DNA from: SVEL01 sp045125245
GTDB lineage: Bacteria; Bacillota; Clostridia; Lachnospirales; Lachnospiraceae
Direction of reading: 5' to 3'
Assembly: GCA_045125245.1 (NCBI GenBank)
Contig: JBGVNF010000005.1
Coordinates: 151,950 to 215,949, forward strand
DNA length: 64,000 nt
The position numbers and the translations under genes are program-made. The notes beneath the pieces are model-generated. The model worked only from the letters and a program-made list of their open reading frames with translations, was not told where the DNA came from and did no database searches. Of this stretch, positions 53,037-61,185 are shown one piece after another; the stretch's first letter is position 1, and each line of letters begins with the position of its first letter.

Positions 53037-53537
53037 TTACTCTCCACTCGTAACAAACTGCTCGAACTTACCATTAATATCAAATTCAATATCAAGACTT
53101 GGACCATAACAAGCGTCTAAGTGTTTTATATCAATAGCAATAAACTTGCTTAAATCATTTTCCTTACAAGTATACTTAATCTTCATAGAATCAAGAAATA
53201 CTTTGAATCTATCCATGTCAGTTGGATACTTAGGCTTACTAACAGGCTTACTAACAGGCTTAGGAGATTCCTGGACTTCCGGATATTCTCTAGGTGGTAA
53301 CTTAACACTTATAAGCTTCAAACTGGATAATCTTACTGAGCTTCCTACCTCAGGTAATGATACATCTATTGGTACAATAGCACCATATTTAACGACGCCA
53401 TACTCGTACACAACATTATAGTACTTTACTCCATTCCTAACAACTTCATCTATTTCTGTTATTGTAACAAAGCAATCTTTCTCTTCTCCTGACATTGCTA
53501 ATATTGCTTTTTCAACATCGTTAGTAATATCACTCAT
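53037..53537 (-). CDS. Unknown protein with N-terminal AILAMSG tag, 166 aa
   Basis: N-terminus MSDITNDVEKAILAMSGEEK is a tag copy. A beta domain (about 20-90), a Pro/Ser/Lys linker with PKPVSKPVSKPKYP (about 92-105) and a C-terminal domain (about 108-166) follow. GGAGGG precedes the ATG. Not recognised. Confidence 0.72.
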   Translation of the reverse strand: MSDITNDVEKAILAMSGEEKDCFVTITEIDEVVRNGVKYYNVVYEYGVVKYGAIVPIDVSLPEVGSSVRLSSLKLISVKLPPREYPEVQESPKPVSKPVSKPKYPTDMDRFKVFLDSMKIKYTCKENDLSKFIAIDIKHLDACYGPSLDIEFDINGKFEQFVTSGE

Positions 53538-53552
53538 AGTTGATATACCCTC

Positions 53553-53926
53553 CTAATCAAATACTTCTTTAAACATATCAAAATTGTTACCGCTTGGTAT
53601 TGCGAATACTACCTTCTTGAAGTACGGGTACTTTTGTAATGCGTTCTGGAATAACTTAGCAACTTCGCTTGCTTCCTGTCTGAATACACCACAACCCCCA
53701 TGCACCAAGAATAAGAGTCTCAACATCATGATACACGGCTACACGTAATACAAATTCAATCCTATCTTTCAATGCTTCTGTGTTCTTGCTACGTGAAATA
53801 CCATTACGCTTAGCAGCACCCCAATTAGGACTCGCACATGTAATAACATCACACTTAACCGGACCTTCATCTGACATGAATAAAATATCTTCAGAGTATA
53901 AAGCTGCTTCTGTATATAAGCCGTTA
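53553..53926 (-). pseudogene. TIGR02452-type macrodomain/PARG-like protein, truncated and frameshifted
   Basis: The reading frame DVITCASPNWGAAKRNGIS then TLILGAWG matches the C-terminal half of TIGR02452 proteins (poly(ADP-ribose) glycohydrolase-like). It breaks at a run of five G near 53698. With four G it would continue GCGVFRQEASEVAKLF to KKVVFAIPSGNNFDMF and the natural stop at 53553. The N-terminal ~110 residues with the GGG macrodomain loop are also missing. Either a decaying gene or a homopolymer error plus true truncation. Confidence 0.65.
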
Positions 53927-53961
53927 TTTAATGTTTTCTTATTGTTATCATTAATTCATTA

Positions 53962-54105
53962 TTAACTATTCTTCATTAAGAAGAAACCGCATAAGAATAC
54001 AATTACAGCTATAATCATTCTGCTTCGTTCAACATCACCTTGTATTAAACTAAGTATAATGAATAATAGGGCTAGCACCCATAAACATACACCAAATGCT
54101 TTCAT
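53962..54105 (-). CDS. Small two-helix membrane protein, 47 aa
   Basis: MKAFGVCLWVLALLFIILSL, a short DVERSR turn, and MIIAVIVFLCGFFLM form a membrane hairpin. AAGAAGGTATT precedes ATG 54105. Unknown; size is compatible with a holin-like or regulatory peptide, but no evidence favours that. Confidence 0.6.
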   Translation of the reverse strand: MKAFGVCLWVLALLFIILSLIQGDVERSRMIIAVIVFLCGFFLMKNS

Positions 54106-54138
54106 AACAAATACCTTCTTTCTTTATATTATAATCTA

Positions 54139-54636
54139 TTACCGATTAAGTTTGCTAATCGCATCAGCAAACAAGTTCACAGTTGCATTTTCATTCTTTA
54201 AAGCCTGTTCTGATTTTAGTGATTTAGATGGAATCTCTACTTCAAGATTATGCTTGATTCTCCATTTATTAACTTCATTAAGTACATCCAATAACGTAAG
54301 ATAAGCGTTATCAAATTCTTCTTTGCATACATTCGTAAAGTTATCACCTGGATACCTTACTTCAAAATAGTAATCTTTTAGTAAAGATAGTTTTGCTACA
54401 TCAAGATTCAACTGCTTATTGTCTTCATTTATAGCATTATAAATCTGCCTTAAGTTGTGTGAGTTAATAATTGTCTTAGCATCCGGATTTGTAAACATTA
54501 AAACAGATTTAAGTGCTTTCTCACAAATCTGCTGACATGCTACAGCCATGTTATTATAAAAGTCTGAATCTAAATTTCTTAATAAATATCTATAGTCATT
54601 GCATGCTATAGAGTAATAATCATTCTTGACCATCAT
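54139..54636 (-). CDS. HEPN-domain protein 2 with C-terminal AISKL tag
   Basis: 165 aa paralogue of 41641..42084: YYSIACNDYRYLLRN, CQQICEKALKSVL, then INSHNLRQIYNAI. No R-x4-6-H. After a charged linker the protein ends TVNLFADAISKLNR, a weaker tag copy with Leu for Met. Overlaps its nucleotidyltransferase partner by 17 nt. Toxin-antitoxin or nucleotide-modifying pair. Confidence 0.73.
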   Translation of the reverse strand: MMVKNDYYSIACNDYRYLLRNLDSDFYNNMAVACQQICEKALKSVLMFTNPDAKTIINSHNLRQIYNAINEDNKQLNLDVAKLSLLKDYYFEVRYPGDNFTNVCKEEFDNAYLTLLDVLNEVNKWRIKHNLEVEIPSKSLKSEQALKNENATVNLFADAISKLNR

Positions 54637-54952
54637 AAATCCTTCTATAATCCCTTCTTAAATTATTCATAAACGTTGTGTTACTATTTTCAAACTGTTC
54701 TTCTGTTATAAAACAGATATCAGCCCCAAGTTCTTCTGCATCATCTCTTAACCAACCTGTTACATACCTAGATGGCATTTCTTTAACTATAACACATACA
54801 TCAACATCGCTTAATGCGTTATATTCTTCTCTTGCATAAGACCCAAAGATACCTATTTCAATAAAGTCGAATCTCTGTTCCAGTATCCTTTTTATCATCT
54901 CGTTTTGTATATTTAGAAACTTCAATTTTATAGCTTCTGATACATAACTCAT
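54620..54952 (-). CDS. Minimal nucleotidyltransferase 2 (MNT family)
   Basis: 110 aa from ATG 54952, which has AAAGGAG upstream. IGIFGSYAREEYNALSDVDV is the GS-x10-D-x-D core. Partner of the HEPN protein downstream; untagged. The Arg-Glu after GSYA differs from the usual RG. Lies 28 nt from the odd tRNA. Confidence 0.83.
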   Translation of the reverse strand: MSYVSEAIKLKFLNIQNEMIKRILEQRFDFIEIGIFGSYAREEYNALSDVDVCVIVKEMPSRYVTGWLRDDAEELGADICFITEEQFENSNTTFMNNLRRDYRRIYDGQE

Positions 54953-54979
54953 AATAGTACTCCTTTGATAATTATATAA

Positions 54980-55082
54980 ATGCAGTGTGTGGATTCGAAC
55001 CACCATACAATTTAACGTAAAAGTGATAAAACGTTAACTTACGGTTATGAGCCGTAACTATTACCAACCTAGAACCACTACA
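54980..55082 (-). tRNA. tRNA with CAU anticodon and long variable arm
   Basis: Acceptor TGTAGTG/CACTGCA, D-arm CTA-GGTTGGTAA-TAG, six-pair anticodon stem around CTCATAA (CAU), T-loop TTCGAAT with a T-stem carrying one mismatch. The variable region is about 30 nt and folds TTAACGT/ACGTTAA, as in class II tRNAs (Leu, Ser, bacterial Tyr), which never have CAU. U1 and U73 are also atypical. Functional decoding is uncertain. Confidence 0.7.
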
Positions 55083-55123
55083 ATAAATCAACACTTTTAA
55101 GCAAAACTATTTTATATTTCCTA

Positions 55124-55183
55124 GGTATACAGAAACTCCTAAGTTAAAGGCTAATAGGGAATCGAACCCTACTCATGTATACC
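55124..55183 (-). ncRNA. T-arm-like hairpin element behind tmRNA
   Basis: An 8 bp stem GGTATACA/TGTATACC encloses a perfect T-arm mimic (TAGGG, loop TTCGATT, CCCTA) and a second small hairpin. There is no anticodon arm or D-arm in canonical order. It starts 3 nt after the tmRNA end, and could be a decayed or permuted tRNA, or a tRNA-like processing signal. Confidence 0.45.
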
Positions 55184-55186
55184 AAG

Positions 55187-55592
55187 TGGACCTGACGGGA
55201 GTCGAACCCGTGTCCAAAATTACTATTCAAAATAACATCTACATCTTAGGAAATTTAAAGCCCTTCTATAATACATGCACAACGAGCTAGGGTTTACCAA
55301 CCATCCTTAGTGCACGTGCGATTGTCTCCTCTTCCATTCCCATGCGGACTCTCACGCTTGTTGAGTAGGGGGAACCATAGGCTGATTATTTGAATGTATA
55401 GGTCAACGTTGAGGCAGTACCCACCATCGTGACTTACCCGGCGTTAATCGACGGTAGCTTTACATACTATCACGAAGGATTAAGCTGCTAAAGCCATAGG
55501 ACGCTTTGTTGCGTTTAATTTTAGGTTTGGTTATAGGTGACCAACCGATGCAGTTATTTCTTTCATAACCCTGTCGAAACCTTTACAGGCCC
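55187..55592 (-). ncRNA. ssrA: tmRNA
   Basis: 406 nt. The tRNA-like ends pair (GGGCCTG with CAGGTCC), the 5' part has the conserved GTAAAGGTTTCGACAGGG and the 3' part GGACACGGGTTCGACTCCC. The tag frame (55480-55512) reads ATKRPMALAA before TAA, preceded by the charged Ala. The ALAA ending is the normal degradation signal; the basic KRP core is unusual. CCA is not encoded. It would rescue stalled ribosomes with SmpB from the host. Confidence 0.95.
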
Positions 55593-55605
55593 TTAGTTTT
55601 ATATT

Positions 55606-55630
55606 AAGGGGAGTTAATGAACTCCCCCTT
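55606..55630 (-). terminator. Hairpin between VWA gene and tmRNA
   Basis: Stem AAGGGGAGTT/AACTCCCCCTT (one bulge) 4 nt after the stop of 55635..57308. No T-run. The tmRNA 5' end is only 14 nt away, so the hairpin may mark a processing site. Confidence 0.5.
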
Positions 55631-55634
55631 ATAA

Positions 55635-57308
55635 TTACAACTGTGTATTAAACAAATTACGTAACTGATTAACAATATCATTAGAGTCTGCTCTGATTGT
55701 AGCTGCTTCATTGAGACTTGATAATTTCTCAAGGTCTCCCATATTGTTATAGTTATACGCAATCGTATAAACCGGAACTTCTAATCCTGCTACAATAGGA
55801 CCAACTCTATCAAGAGAATATCCATTATTTGCATCACCATCAGTAAGAACAAATAGTAAAGGTGTAGCATCCGGAATCTCTGCCATTTTCTGTTCAAGCA
55901 TATCAAGTGCAACAAGAATAGCATCGTAAGTAGCTGTGCCACCTGTAGCAGTTAAATTCTTTACTTCACCTGCAAAGTATGCTCTGTGTTTACTGTTAAA
56001 TAAATCTATCGGTAGATTAACAGTTACTGTATCTGAATAACTTACAAGGCCTACATAGTGAACATCACTAATATAAGGCGTTGTAGCAATTAATGACTCC
56101 TGAAGATAATGTAACGGTTCGCCACCCATAGAACCAGATGTATCTGTAATAAATACAGCTACAATAGGTCTACCACCATTCTTATTCTGTTTCCATAATG
56201 ACTGTGCCGTTAAATATCCTGTACCAGATAAACCAGAACTCTGAGACTTATAGGAGTCATTTCTGTTAAATCCTTTATCTGAAGCAAGTTTCTGATTTTC
56301 GCTACTTAAGCAATATTCTGTGAATAATTTAGCTGCTTCATTTTCTTCATCGGAATTCCAGTCAAATGTATAAACAGGATGGTCATGTCTGATACCAAAT
56401 GGAATAAATGTGTAATCACGTAATTCCGGAGAATTAACATAAGCCTGTTCTTCCATTACCATTGCATCAATGATACCCTTTTTCGCCTGATTACGAAGTA
56501 CAGCTGTTGTATAGGCAACAGGTGGAGATGTTTTCTGATATTCCATTAAAGCATCACTTGCTTTTGATGAAAGCGGGTCTTTACTGTCAAAGTCTTTTAA
56601 CATAGCAGTTAAGATATTTAAGCCGGTAGATGATGTATATGGGTTCGTGTAAGCAAACACAATATCTCCTGCATTAGCTGCTTTTAAGACATTAGATACA
56701 GTATCATCTTTGTATTTCTCATGGAATGTTTTGTATACATCGTCAGACATAAGAATACCTGCTGTGTTACCAGCAATACGGTCTTCAATCTCTGTGATAC
56801 CAATACCACTAGCTTCCAGCATAGAACCCCATGCATCATTAGACGGAATAAATACGTTTGGTTCATATGCTCCGGCTGCAACATACGTAACAACTTCACC
56901 AGATGTAATCTTTCTTACTGACACCGATACAGATTTACCATTAACCTCAAAACCTTCTCTGTTAAAGTTTTTAGCCACAGTATTAATCCAATCATCCGGT
57001 GCTTCTGAAGATAACTCTGTAGCTGCGGCAATTTCAATATTGATAGAACCATTACCAGCGACAGTAATATCAAACGTATCGATATCTGCTAACGCTAACT
57101 TATCGCCTTCCTCTTCCATGTAGATATCTAACACAGGGTCAGTTACTTTGCTTACACTAACGTTATTAAGCAAAGTTGACAATTCAATCTTTGCATCTTC
57201 CGGTGCCATTCTTTCAATGTTATTATCAAGCATAATATCACCTGAGCCACATGCTGTTAATGATAATAACATAGTAGCACATAATAAGATAGATAATAAT
57301 CTTTTCAT
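55635..57308 (-). CDS. Lipoprotein with solute-binding-like and VWA domains
   Basis: 557 aa. Lipobox LLSLTAC at residues ~14-20; a periplasmic-binding-like domain (about 70-350) as in Firmicutes VWA lipoproteins; and a von Willebrand A domain (about 375-555) with a complete MIDAS site AVFITDTSGSMGG and FVLTDGDANNG. Metal-dependent protein binding at the cell surface is expected. Start 57308 has GAAGGGAAT upstream. Confidence 0.88.
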   Translation of the reverse strand: MKRLLSILLCATMLLSLTACGSGDIMLDNNIERMAPEDAKIELSTLLNNVSVSKVTDPVLDIYMEEEGDKLALADIDTFDITVAGNGSINIEIAAATELSSEAPDDWINTVAKNFNREGFEVNGKSVSVSVRKITSGEVVTYVAAGAYEPNVFIPSNDAWGSMLEASGIGITEIEDRIAGNTAGILMSDDVYKTFHEKYKDDTVSNVLKAANAGDIVFAYTNPYTSSTGLNILTAMLKDFDSKDPLSSKASDALMEYQKTSPPVAYTTAVLRNQAKKGIIDAMVMEEQAYVNSPELRDYTFIPFGIRHDHPVYTFDWNSDEENEAAKLFTEYCLSSENQKLASDKGFNRNDSYKSQSSGLSGTGYLTAQSLWKQNKNGGRPIVAVFITDTSGSMGGEPLHYLQESLIATTPYISDVHYVGLVSYSDTVTVNLPIDLFNSKHRAYFAGEVKNLTATGGTATYDAILVALDMLEQKMAEIPDATPLLFVLTDGDANNGYSLDRVGPIVAGLEVPVYTIAYNYNNMGDLEKLSSLNEAATIRADSNDIVNQLRNLFNTQL

Positions 57309-57309
57309 G

Positions 57310-58029
57310 TTACATATTCCCTTCTTTAATATACTTATCAACTAGACTTACCTCGTCTAATATGACTTCTTTAAAACTACATATATGTATTAATGCATCT
57401 TCTTCTGCATTATCCTCACGCATATAGTCTAAAACTGACATTACAAAATCCTGAGCTTTACTTCTTAAAGCATTGATTCCATTGTAGCAGATTGTAACTT
57501 CCTGATGTACCTCACTTAAGTCACTCTTGTTCATTACACGTAGTACACGATTAACCTGTTCAAGATAGCGACTTATTGCTTTTAAAACTTTTGCTAATAC
57601 ACTTCTCGTATCGGCAAGTTCAAAGTACTTCTCATCATTAAGTTCTTCACCTATTGACTTGTAGTAACCTATAACAGCATTAACATCTTCAATAATCTCT
57701 TCCATTTCTAAGAATGCATAATACCACTTCTGAGATACGATTTCTTCTAATGTTTTTATATCTGATTTAACTTCTGTAAGCAAATCATTATCTAAATTAT
57801 TTACGTTACGCTTTTTCTTAGTAAAAGACAACTTAATAGAGATAAATAATGTTACTGCTGATATAACAATAGGTAATACAGTTCCAACTACTCTGATAGA
57901 CCTGTATCTTTGTATACCATACATAACAATAAAATTATCCTTCATTAGATAGATAATTGGTATAGTTGTCAGAGTAAGTATACTGACAATAATACCTATT
58001 GTCAAAATTGATATGCTTCTTTTACGCAT
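57310..58029 (-). CDS. Membrane protein with long coiled coil, 239 aa
   Basis: Two N-terminal membrane helices (about 7-29 and 47-68) with a basic KKKRNVNN boundary, then a cytoplasmic helical domain of ~165 residues with predicted coiled coil. It ends 1 nt before the VWA lipoprotein, so the two probably act together at the membrane. Confidence 0.7.
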   Translation of the reverse strand: MRKRSISILTIGIIVSILTLTTIPIIYLMKDNFIVMYGIQRYRSIRVVGTVLPIVISAVTLFISIKLSFTKKKRNVNNLDNDLLTEVKSDIKTLEEIVSQKWYYAFLEMEEIIEDVNAVIGYYKSIGEELNDEKYFELADTRSVLAKVLKAISRYLEQVNRVLRVMNKSDLSEVHQEVTICYNGINALRSKAQDFVMSVLDYMREDNAEEDALIHICSFKEVILDEVSLVDKYIKEGNM

Positions 58030-58070
58030 AACTAACTCCTAACTAGGACTATAATAGCCCTAACCTTTAT

Positions 58071-58098
58071 CTTGGTGGTGTATGTATACACCACCAAG
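58071..58098 (-). terminator. Hairpin after 58139..58426
   Basis: Twelve-base-pair CTTGGTGGTGTA/TACACCACCAAG palindrome with a 4 nt loop; no T-run. Confidence 0.5.
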
Positions 58099-58138
58099 AT
58101 AAATATTAAATTGATACTACATATCCTTCACACTATCT

Positions 58139-58426
58139 TTAGCTTACTGATATTTCCTCAGCATTCTCTTTAGTGAATTTAGGTAACTTCTTTTCATCAA
58201 TAACAACGAAATTACCACATACTGGACATATTACACCATAATCAATACCTTTATAATTAGGATACTTGAACCATGGATGCTTCTTAATATCTGCTTCTTC
58301 TACTTCCAAAATAGAATGACAGAAATCAGGTGCTGAACCATAACCAAATCCGTTACTGTCCTCAACTCTCTGACACTCTACTTCTAATGGAAATACGTTA
58401 CCGTGATTTTCTTTTATTACTCTCAT
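58139..58426 (-). CDS. Hypothetical protein with CPVC motif, 95 aa
   Basis: A CPVCG motif near residue 73 and a Cys-His pair near 35 (DFCHS) suggest one zinc site. TTAGGAGG precedes the ATG. Looks like a small zinc-ribbon phage hypothetical. Confidence 0.65.
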   Translation of the reverse strand: MRVIKENHGNVFPLEVECQRVEDSNGFGYGSAPDFCHSILEVEEADIKKHPWFKYPNYKGIDYGVICPVCGNFVVIDEKKLPKFTKENAEEISVS

Positions 58427-58435
58427 AGTAGCCTC

Positions 58436-58765
58436 CTAATCATAAATATCGTATTCATCGCTATGACAAGAGCCACATTCAAAGATACCATCTTTAATGT
58501 CCTTCTCCCATACTGCAAGACCACAACAAGCACATTCACCAATACGTTTCCCGAATAACTCTTCATGACCCGGTGCAGGAGTGTTATACATTTCCTCAGA
58601 GCAATCATAACATGTTCCATTAAGGATAACATCTCTCTGCATAGGTGCTAACATTGGGAATGCATGCTGAACTAAAGCACCAGCTTCATACTTCTGCATT
58701 GCTTTGTCATCAACCTCTAACTCTGTAACATTAGCGCAAAATGGACATCTCTTTTTAATCTTCAT
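58436..58765 (-). CDS. Multi-zinc-ribbon protein, 109 aa
   Basis: Four CxxC pairs: CPFC (~8), CYDC (~50), CACC (~77), CGSC (~97), forming two zinc ribbons. Start 58765 fixed by AAGGAGG. Common small protein type in Firmicutes phages; function unknown. Confidence 0.72.
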   Translation of the reverse strand: MKIKKRCPFCANVTELEVDDKAMQKYEAGALVQHAFPMLAPMQRDVILNGTCYDCSEEMYNTPAPGHEELFGKRIGECACCGLAVWEKDIKDGIFECGSCHSDEYDIYD

Positions 58766-58868
58766 AATTGTTTCCTCCTTATATCTCACATAGCGTGATT
58801 GTTTACTTATATTTATCTGCTTTTATTGATATTCCAAATTAATGTAAGGTGGGTAGTAATATTACCAT

Positions 58869-59162
58869 CTATATTCTTGGAAAACCAAATTCATCATAAA
58901 TACCATGATACTTATCATGGTTAGAGCGACTACTTATTCCGGCAATAGAAGCAGTCATAATAGCCAATCTGTTTATGGCCGCAGCCAATTCTTTTTCTTC
59001 TTGCTCTCGTCTCTTACGTTTAACTTCCTCAAGTTTTTGTTTTTGTTCTTCTGTTAATGAATTGTACCATTCATCATACAACTTGTGTCTATACCATGTA
59101 ATCATATTTATCCCTATAACACAGTACCAACGTCTTCTTTTCATTTCTGCATAAAATGCCAT
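58869..59162 (-). CDS. Basic protein with coiled coil, 97 aa
   Basis: A short hydrophobic stretch near residue 15, then a strongly charged helix (EEQKQKLEEVKRKRREQEEK) and an Ala/Ile-rich helix. GAGGTGATT precedes the ATG. Possibly membrane-associated. Not recognised. Confidence 0.6.
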   Translation of the reverse strand: MAFYAEMKRRRWYCVIGINMITWYRHKLYDEWYNSLTEEQKQKLEEVKRKRREQEEKELAAAINRLAIMTASIAGISSRSNHDKYHGIYDEFGFPRI

Positions 59163-59183
59163 ATAATCACCTCATAGAGTAAA

Positions 59184-59390
59184 CTATCTCTTACATCGTT
59201 TTTCACGTAGAGCTGTGTTACGGCACATAATGACAAAAGACTTGTACTGAGATTGAGTTTCTTTTGCTTTTGCAACTTCTATCCTCTCAGTCTCACATCG
59301 CTTCTTCCACTTTGTGTACATAGGACAATTACCTTCTATATGACAAGTTGCATTACGACTATTACAATCCTTACATGGACTATTAATCAT
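59184..59390 (-). CDS. Cysteine-rich small protein, 68 aa
   Basis: Starts MINSPCKDCNSRNATCHIEG; the C-x2-C-x6-C-x6-C-P cluster is typical of small zinc-binding hypotheticals in phages. Start 59390 is placed after AAGG; the frame runs on into the upstream gene. Confidence 0.65.
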   Translation of the reverse strand: MINSPCKDCNSRNATCHIEGNCPMYTKWKKRCETERIEVAKAKETQSQYKSFVIMCRNTALREKRCKR

Positions 59391-59400
59391 ATTATGTACC

Positions 59401-59748
59401 TTATTCGTTAGCCTCATTTCTAGCAACCCAAAATGACTCAAGCTTCTTGTAGAGTTCTATTAAAGTAACTCTACTCACATTAGGGTTGTTAACCGGAAAT
59501 GAATAAACGCCTTCCACTTTATCTACAGTAACTCTTACCGTCATTGATACAATAGGTAATATATTCATTACTCCATTTACTAATGATGCTACGTGTGGCT
59601 CGTTAAGTGAATCATACATAATTATAAATATTCCTATAACATTCTCACCATCTTCATCATATACATCACCAATATACAAGTTACTTAACTTACCATGTAT
59701 TACTCTTTCAATAGCGCTTGTAATGCGCTCTCTTGTGCTTAAAGCCAT
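59401..59748 (-). CDS. Hypothetical protein, 115 aa
   Basis: Mixed alpha/beta, no motif. AGGAGGATT precedes the ATG. Unknown. Confidence 0.65.
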   Translation of the reverse strand: MALSTRERITSAIERVIHGKLSNLYIGDVYDEDGENVIGIFIIMYDSLNEPHVASLVNGVMNILPIVSMTVRVTVDKVEGVYSFPVNNPNVSRVTLIELYKKLESFWVARNEANE

Positions 59749-59756
59749 AAATCCTC

Positions 59757-59939
59757 CTATCTAACAACATACCGCTGTTTTAAATAAGAACTATTGTTTA
59801 GGTTTTCTGCTACTCTATTCGCTGCAGACCGTAACATAGTCTCTGCATACTTAACATCATCTGTTAACTTAGGCAATCCAGTAGAACTCCATCCACTGAT
59901 ATACTTACCTGCTACTGTATCATATATTGTTGCTGTCAT
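59757..59939 (-). CDS. Hypothetical protein, 60 aa
   Basis: MTATIYDTVAGKYISGW begins a small protein with a helical second half; 8 nt from the next gene. Unknown. Confidence 0.55.
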   Translation of the reverse strand: MTATIYDTVAGKYISGWSSTGLPKLTDDVKYAETMLRSAANRVAENLNNSSYLKQRYVVR

Positions 59940-59968
59940 ACTTCTTCATAATCTCCTCACATACTTAA

Positions 59969-60406
59969 TCAATGAATTTTAACACTATCATGTTTCTCAG
60001 TACTAGGCTTGTCCTTAACAAGATTACTGTTTCCATTAGTTGGCTTCTTTACAGTACCAATAAAGGATGCACCTTCAAGAATAGCAATCGACTGCGTTAT
60101 AACATCTCCTTCTACAATAGCTCCCGAAGCAATCATAACTTTATCTGCAATAATATTACCGGTTACCTGACCTGCCTCAACAATAAGTTCAGAAGCCTTA
60201 ATATCCCCTTTAATGATGCCGTTCGTAGAGATTACAATTTTAGCATCTGATGAAATGTTGCCATCAACATTACACATAATCTGCGTAGTAACATTCACAT
60301 TGATATCTCCACGAATATGAATCTTATCTGAACCACCAATTACTGCTGATACCTCATCAGTATCCTTTTTCATAACCTTGTCTCTGTAGCTGTTTAAACT
60401 TGCCAT
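59969..60406 (-). CDS. Bactofilin-like cytoskeletal protein
   Basis: 145 aa. A right-handed beta-helix of ~6-residue rungs (IHIRGDINVNV, GNISSDAKIVI, GDIKASELIVEAG, GNIIADKVMIASGAIVEGDV) matches bactofilins (DUF583), with short disordered ends. Bactofilins polymerise without nucleotide into filaments and position envelope machinery or ParABS in bacteria. AAAAGGAG precedes the ATG. Confidence 0.82.
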   Translation of the reverse strand: MASLNSYRDKVMKKDTDEVSAVIGGSDKIHIRGDINVNVTTQIMCNVDGNISSDAKIVISTNGIIKGDIKASELIVEAGQVTGNIIADKVMIASGAIVEGDVITQSIAILEGASFIGTVKKPTNGNSNLVKDKPSTEKHDSVKIH

Positions 60407-60467
60407 AATATCATTCTCCTTTTAATGAATTTATTTTATTATATCGTAGTTTCCTACTTAATACTAC

Positions 60468-60953
60468 CTATTCAGTTGTAACCTCATCTCTGCCTAATAC
60501 AGTATAAACATTATCCTTTAATATAAAGGAGTACTCTGTAAAGATTTCAATTAAATCATTACACCTGTGGATAATACACATCCCATCTCTAAAAATAACC
60601 TCATTACCTAGAGATGTTTCAATAACATAAGAACCATCTTCTTTATAGATAATCTTATCTGCAGTTACATTATATGTAATTGTATCATTACCCGATGTAA
60701 CTGTGAGAATATAATCCTGAGGTAATATTGAAGAGTCAAGAATGAAGTCTTGTACTTCATCTTTATCTTCTTCATAAACTTCCTCCACCTGTATATCAGG
60801 CTCAACAGGTTCACTATCTTTAGTGTCACAAATAGCAAATATAATAATTGATGTTACTAAATGTGAAGCTAATGCTACTGTGATAAGAATTAACCACACT
60901 AGAGCCTTATCCTTGGTTGTCACTTTATTACTTTTATTATCTTTATTGTCCAT
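60468..60953 (-). CDS. Single-pass membrane protein, 161 aa
   Basis: A Lys-rich N-terminus, a membrane helix (ALVWLILITVALASHLVTSI; about 18-42), an acidic linker with EPDIQVEEVYEEDKDE, and an extracytoplasmic beta domain. AGGAGAG precedes the ATG. Located just after the bactofilin gene. Confidence 0.7.
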   Translation of the reverse strand: MDNKDNKSNKVTTKDKALVWLILITVALASHLVTSIIIFAICDTKDSEPVEPDIQVEEVYEEDKDEVQDFILDSSILPQDYILTVTSGNDTITYNVTADKIIYKEDGSYVIETSLGNEVIFRDGMCIIHRCNDLIEIFTEYSFILKDNVYTVLGRDEVTTE

Positions 60954-60977
60954 AATATAACTCTCCTTTTAATGAGT

Positions 60978-61160
60978 TTAAAATAGAAAATGATTTACGT
61001 CTTTATTGCACATACGTATACTCTTAATTGTTGTACCATGTGTTGCTTCTAAACGTGTATCGTCATTTATGATAGTACCATTCACAAAATCTACTTTGAT
61101 ATTATCTCCTGAGAATTGAAGTGTACTACCATTATCCAGTTCTACAATAAATTTAGACAT
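60978..61160 (-). CDS. Hypothetical protein, 60 aa
   Basis: Small all-beta-looking protein MSKFIVELDNGSTLQFSGDN. GGAGG precedes the ATG. Unknown. Confidence 0.6.
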   Translation of the reverse strand: MSKFIVELDNGSTLQFSGDNIKVDFVNGTIINDDTRLEATHGTTIKSIRMCNKDVNHFLF

Positions 61161-61185
61161 ATAAATCCTCCTGCTTTAATAAGGT

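Noticed and set aside
55124..55183. Full tRNA at the T-arm-like element
   Set aside because: No acceptor partner, D-arm or anticodon arm in the proper order can be built, since the tmRNA ends 3 nt upstream.
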